Assembly (NCBI GenBank): GCA_022478985.1 | Contig: JAKSZP010009200.1 | Location: forward strand, 371,934 to 435,933 | Origin: Massospora cicadina | Lineage: Eukaryota; Entomophthoromycota; Entomophthoromycetes; Entomophthorales; Entomophthoraceae | Reading direction: 5' to 3' | DNA length: 64,000 bases | Part shown: positions 12,599 through 25,345 of the stretch, piece after piece | Position numbering within the stretch: the first letter of the stretch is position 1 | Layout of the letters: every line of letters starts with the position of its first letter | Notes under the pieces: model-generated | Seen by the model: the letters and a program-made list of their open reading frames with translations, nothing else | Databases searched by the model: none | What the model was told of the DNA's origin: nothing | Program-made: the position numbers and the translations under genes

Positions 12599-12899
12599 TG
12601 TAGTTGAGTAGGATACTCTAAGATAAGATGTCATACAAGGATGAGTTAAGAAAACCCTGGATGTAGTTGGCAATCATCAACAAGGACGCCTTTAATTCTG
12701 TGGAACATTAAGAATCAGTTGCCTTGGAGGAGAGAGTTACCAAGATTAAGGAATGAGTCTAAAATGTCGCTAGTTTTGGCAATGAGTTACTAGGAAAAGC
12801 AACGTCATTGAAGAAAAAGGAAGGAGATTTAGTTTGATAAGTTTTAATCTTGAAAATGAGACATGAAGTGGATCACATTTTATATAAGCATTCAGCGCA

Positions 12900-13860
12900 G
12901 ATATAGAGCAGCTTATTAAGCCAATTAAGGAGTTGAATATTCATAAGTGCGATATGAGCCCTATGCAGTGACCAACGCCAAAGAAAATCTTCCACAAACT
13001 CCAGTTGAAAGAATGAATATTCCATGAAATGTGCCGCCCACATTCAAAGCTATTTCAAAGATGACTCTCAAAACTAATCTTCAAGTTAGTTGAGTAGCTG
13101 AACCAAGAGTGGTGGCTAGAGAAACTTTGGAGAAATTTAGGTTACTCCAAAATTACCTACTTTCCATTGGTATAACAACCATGCGTTTTCCAATTATTTG
13201 ACATGACAATGTTTGGTTATGGAAATCATTAAAAGGCTTTGATGGTGATGAATAGCCTGGATACTGATTGTCAGAACCTAGTGTTGCCCTATCTAGAGGG
13301 GGAAAGCTGGTCTATATTCAGAGGCCAAGGAGGACATTATTAAGAGATTTGGAAGTCCCACGTGCATGTTGAAGTGCAAAAAAAGATTCATAGGAATTCA
13401 TATAAGATGGATGCATCCTTAGCAAGTTTCCCCAATCGTTTCTACCAAAAATTGCAGATTTTGGTTGGAGTGAAAGTGCTGGATGTTTTTGATGCATGGA
13501 TCACGCTGTAAGCATCCCTTTAGCCCTATCACAATTTACATCAAATGATGTCTGCCATGTTTGCAATGGAGATTACCACCTCAGATGGTGAAGCATTTGA
13601 AAATATTGGGAGCCACTTTTGATGCTCCAAATAAAAGTTTTAAACCAAATCAAATACAAAAATAAAATTTCCACAAAGAGTATTGAGGGCGCTAAGGAGT
13701 TTAATAATCAAACCATGCAGGAGCTAAGCCCAAAGACTTTAAGCGGTTCAATAAAAAATAAAAAATCTGCTACCAGTGTGGAAGAAAAGGACACTTTTCT
13801 TTACAATGCAGGAAGTCTAGTTAAAGACCAATGTGGTCCAAGTGAAAGAGTCTAAACCCA
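12900..13860 (+). pseudogene. element A gag remnant with CCHC zinc knuckle
   Basis: Capsid-like text is readable in pieces (ASLASFPNRFYQKLQILVGV near 13415-13475). It is followed by a complete zinc knuckle, CYQCGRKGHFSLQC, at 13768-13809 (C-X2-C-X4-H-X4-C). A knuckle at the C-terminus of gag is typical of Ty3/gypsy nucleocapsids. Stops and frameshifts interrupt the rest of the frame. It lies between the primer-binding site and the protease, as expected. Confidence 0.8.
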
Positions 13861-13940
13861 CACGGGAGTCAGGAAATGGGCCTGCAGCATAGATGGAGAA
13901 CAGTCCAAAGCTGAAAAAAACTTGATTCTCCTGATATTAT

Positions 13941-14068
13941 ATAATTATTCGAGGTGGGTCAACCTTGGGACAAATATACCACACTGAGAATTTTTCTAGC
14001 CATTACAGGTTTTGAACTTAAAACCTGCACTTAGGGTGGAAGCAGTTTTACCTGCTCAGCTAACGACC
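13941..14068 (-). mobile_element. tRNA-related SINE, copy 1
   Basis: A 128-bp insertion between gag and protease of element A, flanked by 20-bp direct repeats (13921-13940 and 14069-14088, CTTGATTCT.CTGATATTAT, one mismatch). On the minus strand it begins with a tRNA-like head and ends with a tail shared with the LINE of this window. Its long target duplication shows LINE-type target-primed insertion, not LTR integrase. Confidence 0.9.
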
Positions 14069-14439
14069 CTTGATTCTTCTGATATTATGCACAAAGAAAT
14101 TGACATTAACGATCTGTTTGTTGATGATGACGTGCAGGATCAGCTATATCAGGTGGTCAATTTAGATGTGAACGTGGTAACAAGATCCATAGCTAAGGGG
14201 ATCGTTCCAAAATAATTATAGTTTCTCAGCCGTGTGTGCAAATACTTGCAGACAAGATTTGAGCCACAGATAATCTAGAAGAAATGACCAAAGTCAAATT
14301 AGATGAAGCAAACCTGTCAATCCCCTTAGAAAAATCAAGAAAATATTTCCTGATCTATTGGTGCAAATAATTCACACCCTCAATGTGTCAAATAATGCCG
14401 CTATACACTCATTAAATACAGTTTTACAATACTCAAGTG

Positions 14440-14790
14440 TATTTATATAGATACACTAGTTAATCAAGTATGGTTGAGGTTAATATTTGACAGTGGAGTG
14501 CCAATAGATATTATTTCAACTAAGCTGTTGAAAAGGATGAAGATCTAGGCCAATTAAGAACACAAGAAAGAATATGGGATAGCTGGGACAGATACCACCA
14601 TCTCATGTGGAGTGTATAGTGCTCTACCAATTTTATTGGGTCCTTAGTGGTACCCGCCCCAGCAATAGTTTTGGCCAACTAAAACTATGATGTTCTGATC
14701 ATGGTGGAGTTAGCTAAAAAAATAAGGAGTTAAATTTAACTTTAAGGATAATAAATTGACCATATTAGGTCAGACGTTACCAAAGGTTTA
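14440..14790 (+). pseudogene. element A retropepsin-type protease remnant
   Basis: The frame reads LIFDSGVPIDIISTKLL with the catalytic DSG at 14489-14497. Beyond several stops, NFKDNKLTILGQTLP fits the C-terminal part of a gypsy protease. The active-site triad is still present but the frame is closed. Confidence 0.75.
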
Positions 14791-15289
14791 TCAGAAAGAT
14801 TGGGAAGCACCACTGTCAAGGATAATTAACTTCATCATTCTGATCTACAATGTCAGCATTGTTCCAAAATAAATACCAACTAGTTGTCCAGAAGCAACAA
14901 AAAAATGGCAACGTAAATCCTAAGAATTGCGCTAATTCTTATGATGTTTAGGATAGTGACAATCATACCGCTGGGATCACAGATAAAAGTTGAACCAGGG
15001 TTGACATTGGAGATACCAGAGCTGCTGTATGAGGAAGTCAGAAGGCCCTGAAAGAAGTCCATAGTAAAGCTGTGGGTGGCTCCAGGAATAATTATGCTGG
15101 GCCATGGAGAAAACTGAGTTCTTCTGTCGCATTTAAATGTGAAAACCCAATGAAGATATAGAAGAATCAGATTGTTGCGTTTGTTCATCTAATCCCAGTG
15201 TCTAAATTGATGAAATTTACGATTTTAGGACCCTCTATGAAATGGGATTACCAGCCAGGGTGACCAAAAGCATCAATTTATTGGTAAAT

Positions 15290-16330
15290 CAAGGGCAACT
15301 CGCTGAACTGATGGACAGACATCAGGAGGAGGTGCTTTAATTATTTGACAAGTATCAGAAAGTATACACCCAGGGTGACTTTTAAGGGATGTGCAAAGAA
15401 TGCTATCCACAAGGTTGACAACAGGGAAAATCTTCTGTTAAGAATGAGACCAATTAATGCGTGGAGGCTCCCCCTTTTGGGTTGGGCACCACTAGTGCTA
15501 AAAAAAGAATGAGACCGATTTATTGGTTGAAGGCGGCTGAAGCAGTAGTGGAGGAAGAAATCAGTAAACTAGTGAAACACGGGCTTCTAGTTCCATTTTT
15601 GAGTCCCTGGGCGAGCCTCTCCTTATTGTGAAGAAGAATGATAGCTCTAATCAGGTGGTGATTGATTATGAGAAGCTGAATATCATTATGAAAAAGGATT
15701 TGTACCTACTACCAAGAATTGACAATGTGCTAGAATGATTGGGAGAAGTGAAGTATTTCTCTGAAATGAATATAATATTGGAATATTAGCAAATTGATTT
15801 TCCAAGAGAAGATCAAGAGAAATGCGCAATTATCACTGCTAAAGGGCTTTCAATCAACCAAGGAGGACGCCCCAGGGTCTGTGCAATGCACCTGTGACGT
15901 TACAGAGGACCATGGACGCCATACTAAATGAGTTGAGGTTGTCATGCGTCCTAGTGTACTTGGATAATATATTTGTTCAGTAGGACATTTAATGACGATT
16001 TTCACCACTGGGAGGGAGTGTTTAAATGACTGTCCACAGCCCGCCTTTAAAATCAAGCTGAGAAATTGACATTTCTTCAAGAAACTTTTAGAATATCTGG
16101 AATTCATAATCAACTCTAGTGGACTGCAGCCGCAAGCCCAGAAAATTGAAGCCATAGATCAAATGGTTGTACTGAAGGGTATCTGAGATATCCAAGTGAT
16201 CCTTGGAATAGTTGGATACTATAGAAAATTCTTTGGGATTTTTCAAAATTTATGAGCGCCTCTTCTATTTACTGAAGGATCTTAAAAAAATGTTTGTTTG
16301 GAGTGAAGAGGCCCAGAGTTCCTTCAATGA
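15290..16330 (+). pseudogene. element A reverse transcriptase remnant
   Basis: Several blocks are easily read: the fingers (KLVKHGLLVPFLSPWASL, then LLIVKKNDSSNQVVIDYEKLN), PQGLCNAPVTLQRTMDAILN, and the catalytic box VLVYLDNIFVQ, where the second Asp of the Y.DD motif is Asn. It carries stops and the 49-bp mini-insertion at 15456. One stop, TGA at 16184-16186, stands where an Arg codon CGA would suit the family. That is consistent with CpG decay. Confidence 0.85.
15456..15504 (+). mobile_element. mini-insertion M, copy 2 (49 bp)
   Basis: The insertion interrupts the RT frame of element A. It is bounded by a 16-bp target duplication with one mismatch (AAGAATGAGACC.ATT at 15440-15455 and 15505-15520). 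The inserted block has the same core as 5173-5215 and ends in GCTAAAA. Such a long duplication is typical of target-primed reverse transcription, so M looks like a drastically 5'-truncated retroposon tail. Confidence 0.8.
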
Positions 16331-16790
16331 ATTATGCCAGTATTTTATAGATTCTCTGATTTTGAAACATTTGAATTTTGATTGAGAATTTATAATAAAA
16401 GCCAATACCTTGATAATGTCGATTGGTGCTATACTGAGACAAGTAGATGAACTTGGGGATGAACATCCAGTGGCATATGTGAGCTGGACACTCTCTGCAG
16501 CTGGGAGGAACTACACCGTGACTGAGCATAAATTCCTTGCAGTCATTTACGCCTGTTAACAATTTGGGTGTATATTTATGGAACACACTTCAAAGTGGTT
16601 ATGGACTAATTCTCATTTCATTAGCTACTTAATTTAAGAGAACCAGAAGGATGACTGGCCCAATAGGCACTAAAACTAAAGGCTTACAATTATGAGATAG
16701 TCTACCAAGATAGAGCTTCTCATCAGAATGCAGATGGCTTATTGCAGTTGCCAATGTTCCAAATGATATACCAGCAAGCGGATGAGCTAT
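16331..16790 (+). pseudogene. element A RNase H remnant
   Basis: The frame contains LMSIGAILRQVDELGDEHPVA and then SWTLSAAGRNYTVTEHKFLA, followed by VIYAC. These are the RNase H blocks with the conserved N-Y-x-V-T-E. Downstream text is frameshifted. It follows RT directly and precedes the integrase. Confidence 0.8.
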
Positions 16791-16929
16791 TCCATATAAT
16801 GGTCAATGGAGAAATTGGGAATGAGCACTGAGAAATCCAAGGTGCACTTCAAAAAGCAATGTAAAACACCAAAACCTTAAACGGAAAAGTTTTTAAGACA
16901 ATCAATGGGAAGCGATTACCATTTCCAGA

Positions 16930-17960
16930 AGCTGTTGGAATGAGTGGGTATTGTATAAGCCACTCATAAGGTTGTCGGGCATGGAGGATTGATAAAGAAG
17001 ACCAATCATATTCGCCAGTATTACTACTGGGAGTCCATCAACTACAATGTAGTGAACTTTCTGGCTTGTTTTGTGGAGTAAAGTAGCAAAAGCAGCACAA
17101 TAAAATGACTGGATACCAACTGGTAAGTCATGGATTTGCTTGGCATATGGTGTCCATTGATGTGATGGTACCATTAACCATAAGTACCAAGGGAATCAAA
17201 TACAGCATAGTTTCAATTGACCATCAGATGAGATTGGCTGAGACAAAGGCCCTGGAGAAAGTAGACGCTACCAGAACTTCAAAGTTTATCCTAGATCAAG
17301 TAGTATAATGACATGGATGCCTGCAGGTGTTGTTGAGTGATAATGGGATGAATTTCACATCTCATGTGATCCCACAATTAAATGAAGTAATGGGGATCAG
17401 AGGAGTCATGTCAATACCATACCAGCCAGAGAAAACAGAGTTGTAGAACAGGTCTATGGAACGCTGGCCGCAACGCTGAGGAAGCTGGTCGCAGGGAGAA
17501 CTTTCACATGTGAACATACCTTAGTTTGATGATGTTCAACTAGAACATAAGTCATCATATGTCAAGAGGAAAAATGTCATTTGAGTTGCTATATAGAAGG
17601 AAAGTTGCATTGCCACAAATTTTATATTTGGTGGTAGAACCAACATTTGGGATGAGTGCCAATCTGTACCTGAACCAATTGTCAATTATCCTGATTGCAA
17701 TGTAATTGCAAGCATTTGATATGACTTTAAAGAAAAAGATTTAAGCAAAAACAATGGATGATAAGAGCTGATCAGCCTTATAAGAATACCAATTAGGTGA
17801 AATTGTTGCCTATTGCAATACGCATGGTTTTGGGAGAAAAAACAAGTTGGATTTGTTCTGGTAGAGTCCATTTGAGATTATTGTCAAGATGGTGACATAT
17901 GCCTACTCCATCAAGAACCTCTTGGATGAAAGGATAGTAAATGAGTCCACGCAAAGTAAT
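16930..17960 (+). pseudogene. element A integrase remnant
   Basis: The N-terminal zinc-binding part is recognisable (HKVVGHGGLIKKTNHIRQYY, then YWE). The core follows in a 67-codon open frame (17105-17308, WHMVSIDVMVP with the first catalytic Asp). LSDNGMNFTSHV near 17332-17370 holds the second Asp, and IPYQPEKTEL holds the glutamate region. Stops separate the parts. It resembles the integrases of B and C. Confidence 0.85.
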
Positions 17961-18497
17961 TAAATCATTGGATTGATTAAAAATATTGAAAAAAGAGTTT
18001 TAGAAAGGATCGCTGAGTCATTTAATTATTTATGTCCTGATGATTTGGTCAAGTCTGAAAAAAGGACCACTGAACCAAACTAGATGGTTAAGTCTTAAAA
18101 AATAAGACCTCTGATTCATAGAAAAATGGTAAGTCTAAGTATATCTAAGAATCAGTTTAGGTGAATAAAATAGAAAAGGTGGACCGCTGAACTGAGAAAA
18201 GGTCAAGTCCCATATAAAAAAATAGATCAAAATATAAGATAAAAGTAAATATTAAAAAACATAGAAAAAAATATATATTATAATTTTTATTGGTTTTCCT
18301 CAACTCAGGATGATTCTGCCTTTGTACCTCTTGGGGAAGGGAGGATGAATTGCAGTAGGAGTAAACAGCTCATTGAAATCTATATGAGATTGGATGCTAG
18401 AGAGGGCTAGACCTTCTCAAAACAAAGTTTATTGAGTGGAGGCTGATCTCAGCAGTAAAGTGATTAGGGGAAGATAGATGGAAATGTTGGTGATAGT
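17961..18497 (+). other. purine-rich non-coding stretch of element A before B
   Basis: The plus strand is A/G-rich with loose repeats of AAAAGGACCACTGAACC type. A purine tract followed by TG (GGGGAAGGGAGGATG, about 18332-18346) could mark another LTR start. No matching partner was found. No gene is visible. Confidence 0.4.
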
Positions 18498-18966
18498 TCT
18501 TGGCGTAGAGTCTTGATTCTGCAGAGTCAGTTTGCACAGGGCATTAGCCACTGAGCAACCAAATTGGATGATATTAAGATCACCAATTCTAATAAAAGTT
18601 GATAAACTATATATGAAAATATCACCCCTTGTTTGACCTTTATTATTTTTAATAAATTGAAGATTTATTTGCAACAACCTAATCACGGAAAAAGCCTCTC
18701 CCTCAAACCTCCATGAGACTCTTTATATCTCAGTTCCCCAAGCCAGATGCATCCTCAGCTTGGTAGTCTTCTATTCATTTTCCCTTTTCTAGAAGCTCTC
18801 ATTTATATTGAATCTCAGCGTAATTCCCCTTGTTTTTCTGAATGGTCAATATTTCAGTTGATTATTATTCATATACCTTTTCTGTCAATCTTGAGACTCA
18901 TCTCGATTCCCCCTCCTATCTGCCAGTATGGTTAGCATATTGTCCAGTCATATCATCTTCCTGATT
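18498..18966 (-). repeat. element B, 3' LTR
   Basis: Aligns over about 469 bp with 25346-25814, with scattered differences. On the minus strand it should begin TGTCAGGAAG, but the first bases are degraded. It directly follows the purine tract. Confidence 0.85.
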
Positions 18967-18968
18967 TA

Positions 18969-18976
18969 TCCCCCTT
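18969..18976 (-). promoter_or_regulatory. polypurine tract of element B
   Basis: On the minus strand AAGGGGGA precedes the 3' LTR by two bases. This is the expected position of the plus-strand primer. Confidence 0.75.
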
Positions 18977-20140
18977 GACTGGACAATAGGCTCTTAATGC
19001 TTGTATGTTTAAAGGAACTTAGCGTGAACTCAGTTGATGATCTGACCCCTGCAGGTTCCTTGATGGTGTAGACATCCATGCTGGTCTTCTTGATTATCTT
19101 GAAAGGCCCGGCCCAGATGTTGGAGAGCTTGTTTTTCTGCCCAAATCCATGCTGGTCATGGAATAAAACATGGTCTTCTACAGCAAACAGTGGAAGTCCG
19201 CTCCATCTCTTCTGATCGGCTGCCTGATCATGAATCTTCTTGGCCAGACTAGTAGAGTAGGCTTCCATCTACAGCTTGATTAATGTATCCGTAAGAGTCT
19301 TCAAATATTGTTGAGGGTCCACATCACCAGTGTCCTCTACACATGAGTATTGCAATGCGGGAAGAGCTGGATGTCGACTATACAGCAGTTGGAAAGGGCT
19401 CTTCCCAGTGGACAAATGATAGCTGATATTATATGCAAACACAGCTGTAGGTAGAAGTGTACTCCATTCTAAGGGTCAAACTTTTACCAATATACAGAGT
19501 ACATCCACTAGGTTCCATTGACCTGCTCCACCATTCCATTTGATTCTGGATGATAGGGGGTGGTAAAAACCCCTCAGATCGCCATCAAATCGTTCAACTT
19601 TGGCAGGATGTGCGAAGTGAAATTGGTTCCATTGTCCGTTCAAATGAACTGTGGGCAGCCGTGTCACTGTATAACACACTCCATAATTAATTTGGCGGTG
19701 GTGACTGTGCCCAAGTCTTTAATGGCCCTGGCCTCCACCAATCGAGTCAAATGATCAGTGGCGATGATTATATATTTGGATCAATTGGCGCTAGTTGGCA
19801 GAGGTCCCACATCAAGAAACGGTGTTCCAGGCAAACTGGGGCTTAACTGGCTGGTATGTGGTCTTCTTGTGGAATGGCTTTTCCATTTGACACTGATGGA
19901 AACAACTAACCGTTTCCATTATTTCATGATGCATGCTTTCCCAGTAGTAACAGGGGCATAAAATCTCCAGTGTTTTCCACAAGCCTCCATGTCCTACAGC
20001 CCTCTGAGCATCCATAATAACCACGGGTCTAGCAGAAGTTTTAAGGAAACTCAGCGTCAAGTCTCTGATCCGCTTATATAGTTCCCCCTCACGTAGAAAA
20101 TTATCTTCCCTAAGCCTGACTAATACCTTGATCACCTGCG
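18977..20140 (-). pseudogene. element B integrase remnant
   Basis: From N to C (right to left): zinc-binding domain with GHGGLWKTLEILCPCYYWES and CFHQCQMEKP (frame 19812-20135), the core with TDNGTNFTSHILPKLNDLM and TTPYHPESNGMVEQ, and a C-terminal part with NIWAGPFKIIKK (frame 18966-19268). That last block is the GPF/Y-type element after the core. A TGA stop at 19574-19576 sits where an Arg codon would be usual. Several frameshifts leave no complete protein. Confidence 0.9.
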
Positions 20141-20221
20141 GCGGCTCTTCCTCATATTTTTCACCACCATCTTCTCATACATTATGTTGGCTAAATCCAC
20201 CATGATAGTTACCATTGGTAG

Positions 20222-20640
20222 CTAGGAAAGACAATCCAAATTTTGATGTTTTGCTCCCAGACAGTGTATAATCTCGAAATTTGATGCCTGGAGCTTCAGT
20301 GCCCATCGTGTGAGCCGTCCTTCCAGTTCACGCAGAGTCTGTAGCCAGTGCAAGGAAGTGTGATCTGTCACTACTTGGAATCTTACCCATGTAGATATAC
20401 CTGAAAACTGTTTGTAAGCGTAAATCACCGCTAAACACTCCTGCTTGGTCATGGTGTAGTTTCGTTCATGACAGTTCAAGCTTCAACTACAAAATGTGAC
20501 AGGATGCTCCACGTTGTCATAATCCTTCTGGGATAATAATGCCTCTATATTAGAGAGGGATGCGTCTGTTTGCACTATGAACTGTTTGTCAAAGTTAAGA
20601 TATTGCAAAATGGGTGCGCTTGATAATGCATTTTGCAACA
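20222..20640 (-). pseudogene. element B RNase H remnant
   Basis: An 85-codon open frame (20222-20479) carries CHERNYTMTKQECLAVIYAY, then VTDHTSLHWLQTLRELEGRL and TRWALKLQ. These are the classic NY.(V/M)T..E.LAV, DH.SL.WL and GRL.RWAL blocks of gypsy RNase H. Upstream text is broken. Confidence 0.85.
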
Positions 20641-20817
20641 AACTAAAAGCGTTCTGGCATCATTCCATCTAATTGAAAGAAGCATTTTTCTTTACCAACT
20701 CAAAAAGTGGGGCTCAATGCAACTGAAAATAGGAATGAACCATTGGTAGTACCAGACCATCTCCAAAAACACTTAAATCTCCCGCTTATTACCTGGGCGA
20801 GTCATCTTGCTTATCAC

Positions 20818-21640
20818 TTAAACCTTAGCTGGCTGCAGTTTAAGCCCATTTAAATCCATGACGGACCTGGGGTATTCTAATTGTTTTTTAAAGAAAAATG
20901 CACTTCCAAGGCTTAATTTTGATATTAGCAGCAGCGAGGCACTGAAACACTTGTTCCAAGTGGGCAAGGTGCTCTGTAAACGTCCGCAAGGGCACATTGA
21001 TATCATTGAGGTAAACTTTGATTCAGGACAGCTTTAAATCACCTAAAATTGTATCCATGGCACGCTGGAACGTAGCTGGGGCGTTGCACAACCCTTGTGG
21101 AATGTGAGTCAGCTGGAATAACCCTCTCAAAGTGATGATAGAGCATTTCTCCCATTCCGCTAATGGCAATTAAATTTTTTAGCACCCCAAGGTCATATTC
21201 ATAGCTGAAAATTAATTTGCTCCACCCAATCAGTCTAATGCATCCTCAATCCTTGGAAGATTAAGAACTCCTTCTTTGTTACATTATTGATTTGCAAAAT
21301 TCAATAGCCAATCAGTTTAATTAATCTTTATTCTTTACAATGAGCACTAGTGATGTCCGTGGACTGTTTGACAGTTCTAGCATCCCTTGCACAATAAGTT
21401 TATCCACATCATCAGAGAAAACCTCTTCTACTGCTTTTGAACATCTAATAGGTCGCAATTGAATGGGAGGGTGATCCCCTATATCTATATGATGTACCAC
21501 CCCTTGAGCGCACCCCAAATCATGATTGTCATGTGTGAAAATATCTTGATACTTTTCAAATAACGCCATAGCCCTATCTTGATGTTCCGCCGATAATCCA
21601 GTAAGTGCTTCCCTCAGAACCATGGTCATTACACCAAACG
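20818..21640 (-). pseudogene. element B reverse transcriptase remnant
   Basis: The N-terminal part is a good 102-codon frame (21321-21629) with LFEKYQDIFTHDNHDLG, HHIDIGDHPPIQLRP and MLELSNSP, followed by LVLIVKNKD. The catalytic box near 21000-21020 reads VYLNDI, with the first Asp of the pair changed to Asn. The thumb (FTEHLAHLEQVFQCL) follows. Confidence 0.85.
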
Positions 21641-22349
21641 ATGAGCTTGCTGGTAGTCCAAGATCCTCCCATGAGCTGAAACCATAAATACAGAGAACTT
21701 CCTCTATAGGAACTAGGTTTGGTAAGCCACCACTTGGTGCCGCTGGATCATTTTTGTCTCCTTCTGTAAATTTTCTGGCAGCACTTTCACCTCCCCATTC
21801 CCAGGCAGCAGTAGCCCTGGAGCCACATGTGGTTCAAGCTGTAAGTGCTGGTGAGGCGGCATAATTTCTCCATAAAGCCCTTTAGGGACATCAATTAAGA
21901 GCTCAGTCCCTACTATGCACTGGTGTCCAGATGGTAGGCTCAAAGCGCTCGCTGCCTGAAGAGGGATCCATTTTGTACTCATAAACCTGGTCAGGGGTGG
22001 TCCCTGGTCCACCGCTTCAGTTGTCAATAATGAACAGGAATCACTCCATCGCTGTATGCTAGATTAATTTGACTAGAGCAGAACGGATCCATTGGTATTC
22101 CACAAGAAGTAAATTAAATAGGTATTTGTTGTCCTAAAGTATTTAAAGTTTCTTCCGCCATATTTATCACAACACCAAATTATCTCATAATGCAGCGCCA
22201 ATTAACATGTCATAGTTGTTATTTGGCAAAACCACCACTGGAGCAGAGGCCCAGACTGACCTAAATTGTAAAGGTAATGCGCTATATGCTCCTTCAGGCA
22301 CAGTGCTATGCGTCCCCACAGTCCCATATACTACTCAATGGTCTGCATC

Positions 22350-22440
22350 TGGTTTCAACAGAAGCTTAGCCACCAACTGGGTAGAGGCTATGTTCACAGG
22401 GGCACCCATATCTATGATAGTGCAGATTTTTGTATTTTTA
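22350..22440 (-). pseudogene. element B protease remnant
   Basis: The minus strand reads CTIIDMGAPVNIASTQLVAK. It keeps the catalytic Asp and the Gly-Ala but has Met where Ser/Thr of the D-(S/T)-G triad belongs. The flanking frame is interrupted. It lies between the gag knuckle and the RT, as expected. Confidence 0.7.
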
Positions 22441-22934
22441 CGAAAATATCTCAGTAAGTGCATTCTGAGTAAAAAGAACCATCGGTGTTTATTACATGTA
22501 CGTCCAAGGGCTTTGTGTTACTCAAAAAGGAGGAAATGCCCTTACTGACCTAAGGATAATCACTAGCAATTTTCTCCACCAGAATGGCTATGCTGACCCC
22601 TACTAAAGAGGCGATGTTTGTCAAGGGATCCGCATTGCTTATGCTGGTCTGTTCCAGGATCTGCCATGCATATGGCTTCTGAACGCTCTGGCGGAACTCA
22701 GGGCTTGGGGGAGAATTTTTACTTTCTGAAATGGAAGCAGGGGTATCCAATGGAAACTGTTGGTATAACAAATTATCCAATTAAGTTCCAAATCCTACCC
22801 AAAGAGATGCTTGAGAATCGTTAGAGACAAGTTATTGGACTTAGAGGAGATAGAGCATCACGTCTCTACTCTGCTCAAACTTTTCCCTGCTTGATTTTCT
22901 CAGTTGTCATTGCATACACTTGTGGTTTGCTAGG

Positions 22935-24260
22935 GCAATTGCCTTCATAATGCCCTCTTCTTCCGCACTGGAAGAAAGTATTCATAAAAGGTTCACATAT
23001 ATAGCTTGCAGCGGAAGGACAAGTTCAAAAGTTGACAGTATGGTTCCAGGGTCATGGATGAACCGGCGGATTGTACATAGGCTGAAAAGGATCTGCTGAT
23101 TTATAAGATGGATGAATACGTTCCAGAGGTTGATATCTCAGTCACTGTGGCCCAAATCTTGAAGAGTTTGGTGTAAAGACAGCGAGGTTTTTCAGGCTAT
23201 ATTAGGGGCGCTGATCATGGCGGAGAGTCATCATAAGGTATTCATGATTCAAATGAGTCCTGAATCTCCGTCTAAAACGTGAGACATAGCGTTATATAGT
23301 TCCTGATATGTTTTGATGGCCGCCGTCATAGCTATACTGACATCCTCAGCAGATAAAATGTTAGCTTTTAGTACATGTGCTTTCGCAGAGAAACTTTCAG
23401 CGAATTCTAACAGGGTCTTGATTCAGTGAAACTGTATAGTCAGGAAGTCAGCTTTCCATTGGGCCATCTTGGTCGCAACCCTGAACAGCTGGAGAACAAT
23501 CGCTTTAACTTCTTCATAGTATACCAAGCTATTTGGAAGGTAGCAAGTAACTTGATCAGCGCTATCCACATCTATAACGGACAACAACAGTTTCTTTTTT
23601 CACCAATCAGAAGCCCCTACCATGGAAAATTCAAATCGCTTAAATTAATTGTGTAGATTGCATTCACGACTAAAAGGAGGTAATTTTTTGATACACATAG
23701 CTTCACCTTGTTCCAGGCTCCTGCCGCAAGGAGCAGGCGAATTAGTTTTGGAGCGACTATTAGAACCAACCCTTTGTGAGCTATCATACGGCCAGCCAGA
23801 TGGGCTCAAATCCATTAAAATGGATTTGGAAGAGGTATTGTCTTGTGGGGGGTCCATTCCAACGCCTGAGAGATATTTGTTGGCTGATCCATAGCATTCT
23901 TCTCCTGAATCGCCAATAACTGCTCCACTCCCCCTCAGCTACAGCCTGCTCTACCAAATGTTCATTGATTAACTGCTCAGCTTTAACTGAATAGCATCTA
24001 CACCATCCATCCTGGAATTACTGTTGCAGTGTCTAATACTCATGTTGCAACTCCTACGAAATTCCCACTCAACGTTCAGTTTCTGCTCCACTGCTTGTAC
24101 TCGTGAGAGAAAATCTTTAACTATGTTCTGCATGTGGGCATGCTGTTGGCTAGCTCTACCCTCTTGTTGATTAGAATCATTTATTTGGTTAAGGAGGGCG
24201 GCTTGTTCCCATACCAATTCCTCGTTGGCTCATTAAAGGTATCAAGCTGTCCCTGCATGT
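22935..24260 (-). pseudogene. element B gag remnant
   Basis: The nucleocapsid knuckle at 22935-22976 reads FFQCGRRGHYEGNC, so its first Cys is replaced by Phe. A gag start-like segment is at 23645-23857 (Pro/Ser-rich, ending KLPPFSRE). A Gln-rich helical stretch at 23969-24217 could be coiled-coil. The capsid between them is unreadable. Confidence 0.7.
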
Positions 24261-25318
24261 CCATATACTCTCTTGTCTCACCAATCGGAAGAGGGAGAAC
24301 TTGATGGCGCTCAGCCTGACTGGCAACTTCTAGTTGTGTAACCTGACAGATTAGCTGGAGATATTTGGGGGATGTTGACCAAAGGATAAGTGCATTATCT
24401 GTTGTTTGCTGGTTACTCCATTCAATATGAAGTTAAGTTAATTCAGCTGATAAGGAACAAGCTTGATCCACCACTTGCCATTCCATCAGTGTATTTTTCC
24501 TTAAGATGAGCAATCACAGCTTAGAGTGCTTCCGCCCTTTTGTCTAGATCCATCAAAAAGTACTCAGTATTGTTTCCCAACATTGTTACATCCTTAATAC
24601 ATATCATAAATAGGCCATGCTGATACAACAGTTCATATTACCTGAGTTAAATTTAGATTAAACTGTGGTAATAAAATGTCCAATCACGGTGTATGATCCA
24701 ACATAATGATCCATTCGTACCAACGCCTCCTGTACCTACAAAAAAAGCGATTGAGGCAGTAAAACAGGAGGCGAGTATCAATTTGATGTGCTTGAGTAAA
24801 CCATATTACATCTCCAATTTCTAAATTGTGGCGAGCCAGCACATGCAGTAGCTGGCGAATAGATAGTTGCACATAAGCGACTAGATACTACTTGATTCCG
24901 TGGGTATCAAGGTGGCAAGCCAACCCTGTTGTAGTCACGTCCAGATAGAACATGTACATGGCGTAGCAATTCACTTGGTCTCGTTGGTTATAAAACAAGC
25001 TCAAGTCATACAACCTCACCTAATCTTCATATGTCTATACCTGCACAACAGTCATTCCATAATATCCCACAGCTGCTGAGGAGTCACATTTGTGAAGTGT
25101 CCTTGTTGGTCGGCCCTCAGCTCAGGGAAGTTTTCTAATTGCAGATTGATTATAACTTTATCATCCCACAGTTTGGTTACAGTAAATAATACCAGTTTAT
25201 TGTTAGGTGCCTCCCAGCTTCTTTAGCATAACATGCATGGAATCTGATCTAATTTTATTAAAACGAATTAGGGCTTATCATTATATTATAGCGTTGATGA
25301 ACTACAGTTGACCAGTGG

Positions 25319-25337
25319 CCCCCTGTAGTGAGCACCA
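25319..25337 (-). promoter_or_regulatory. primer-binding site of element B
   Basis: On the minus strand TGGTGCTCACTACAGGGGG, identical to the sites of A and H over their common length. It lies eight bases inside the 5' LTR, a slightly longer gap than in A or H. Confidence 0.85.
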
Positions 25338-25345
25338 CTATTAGT

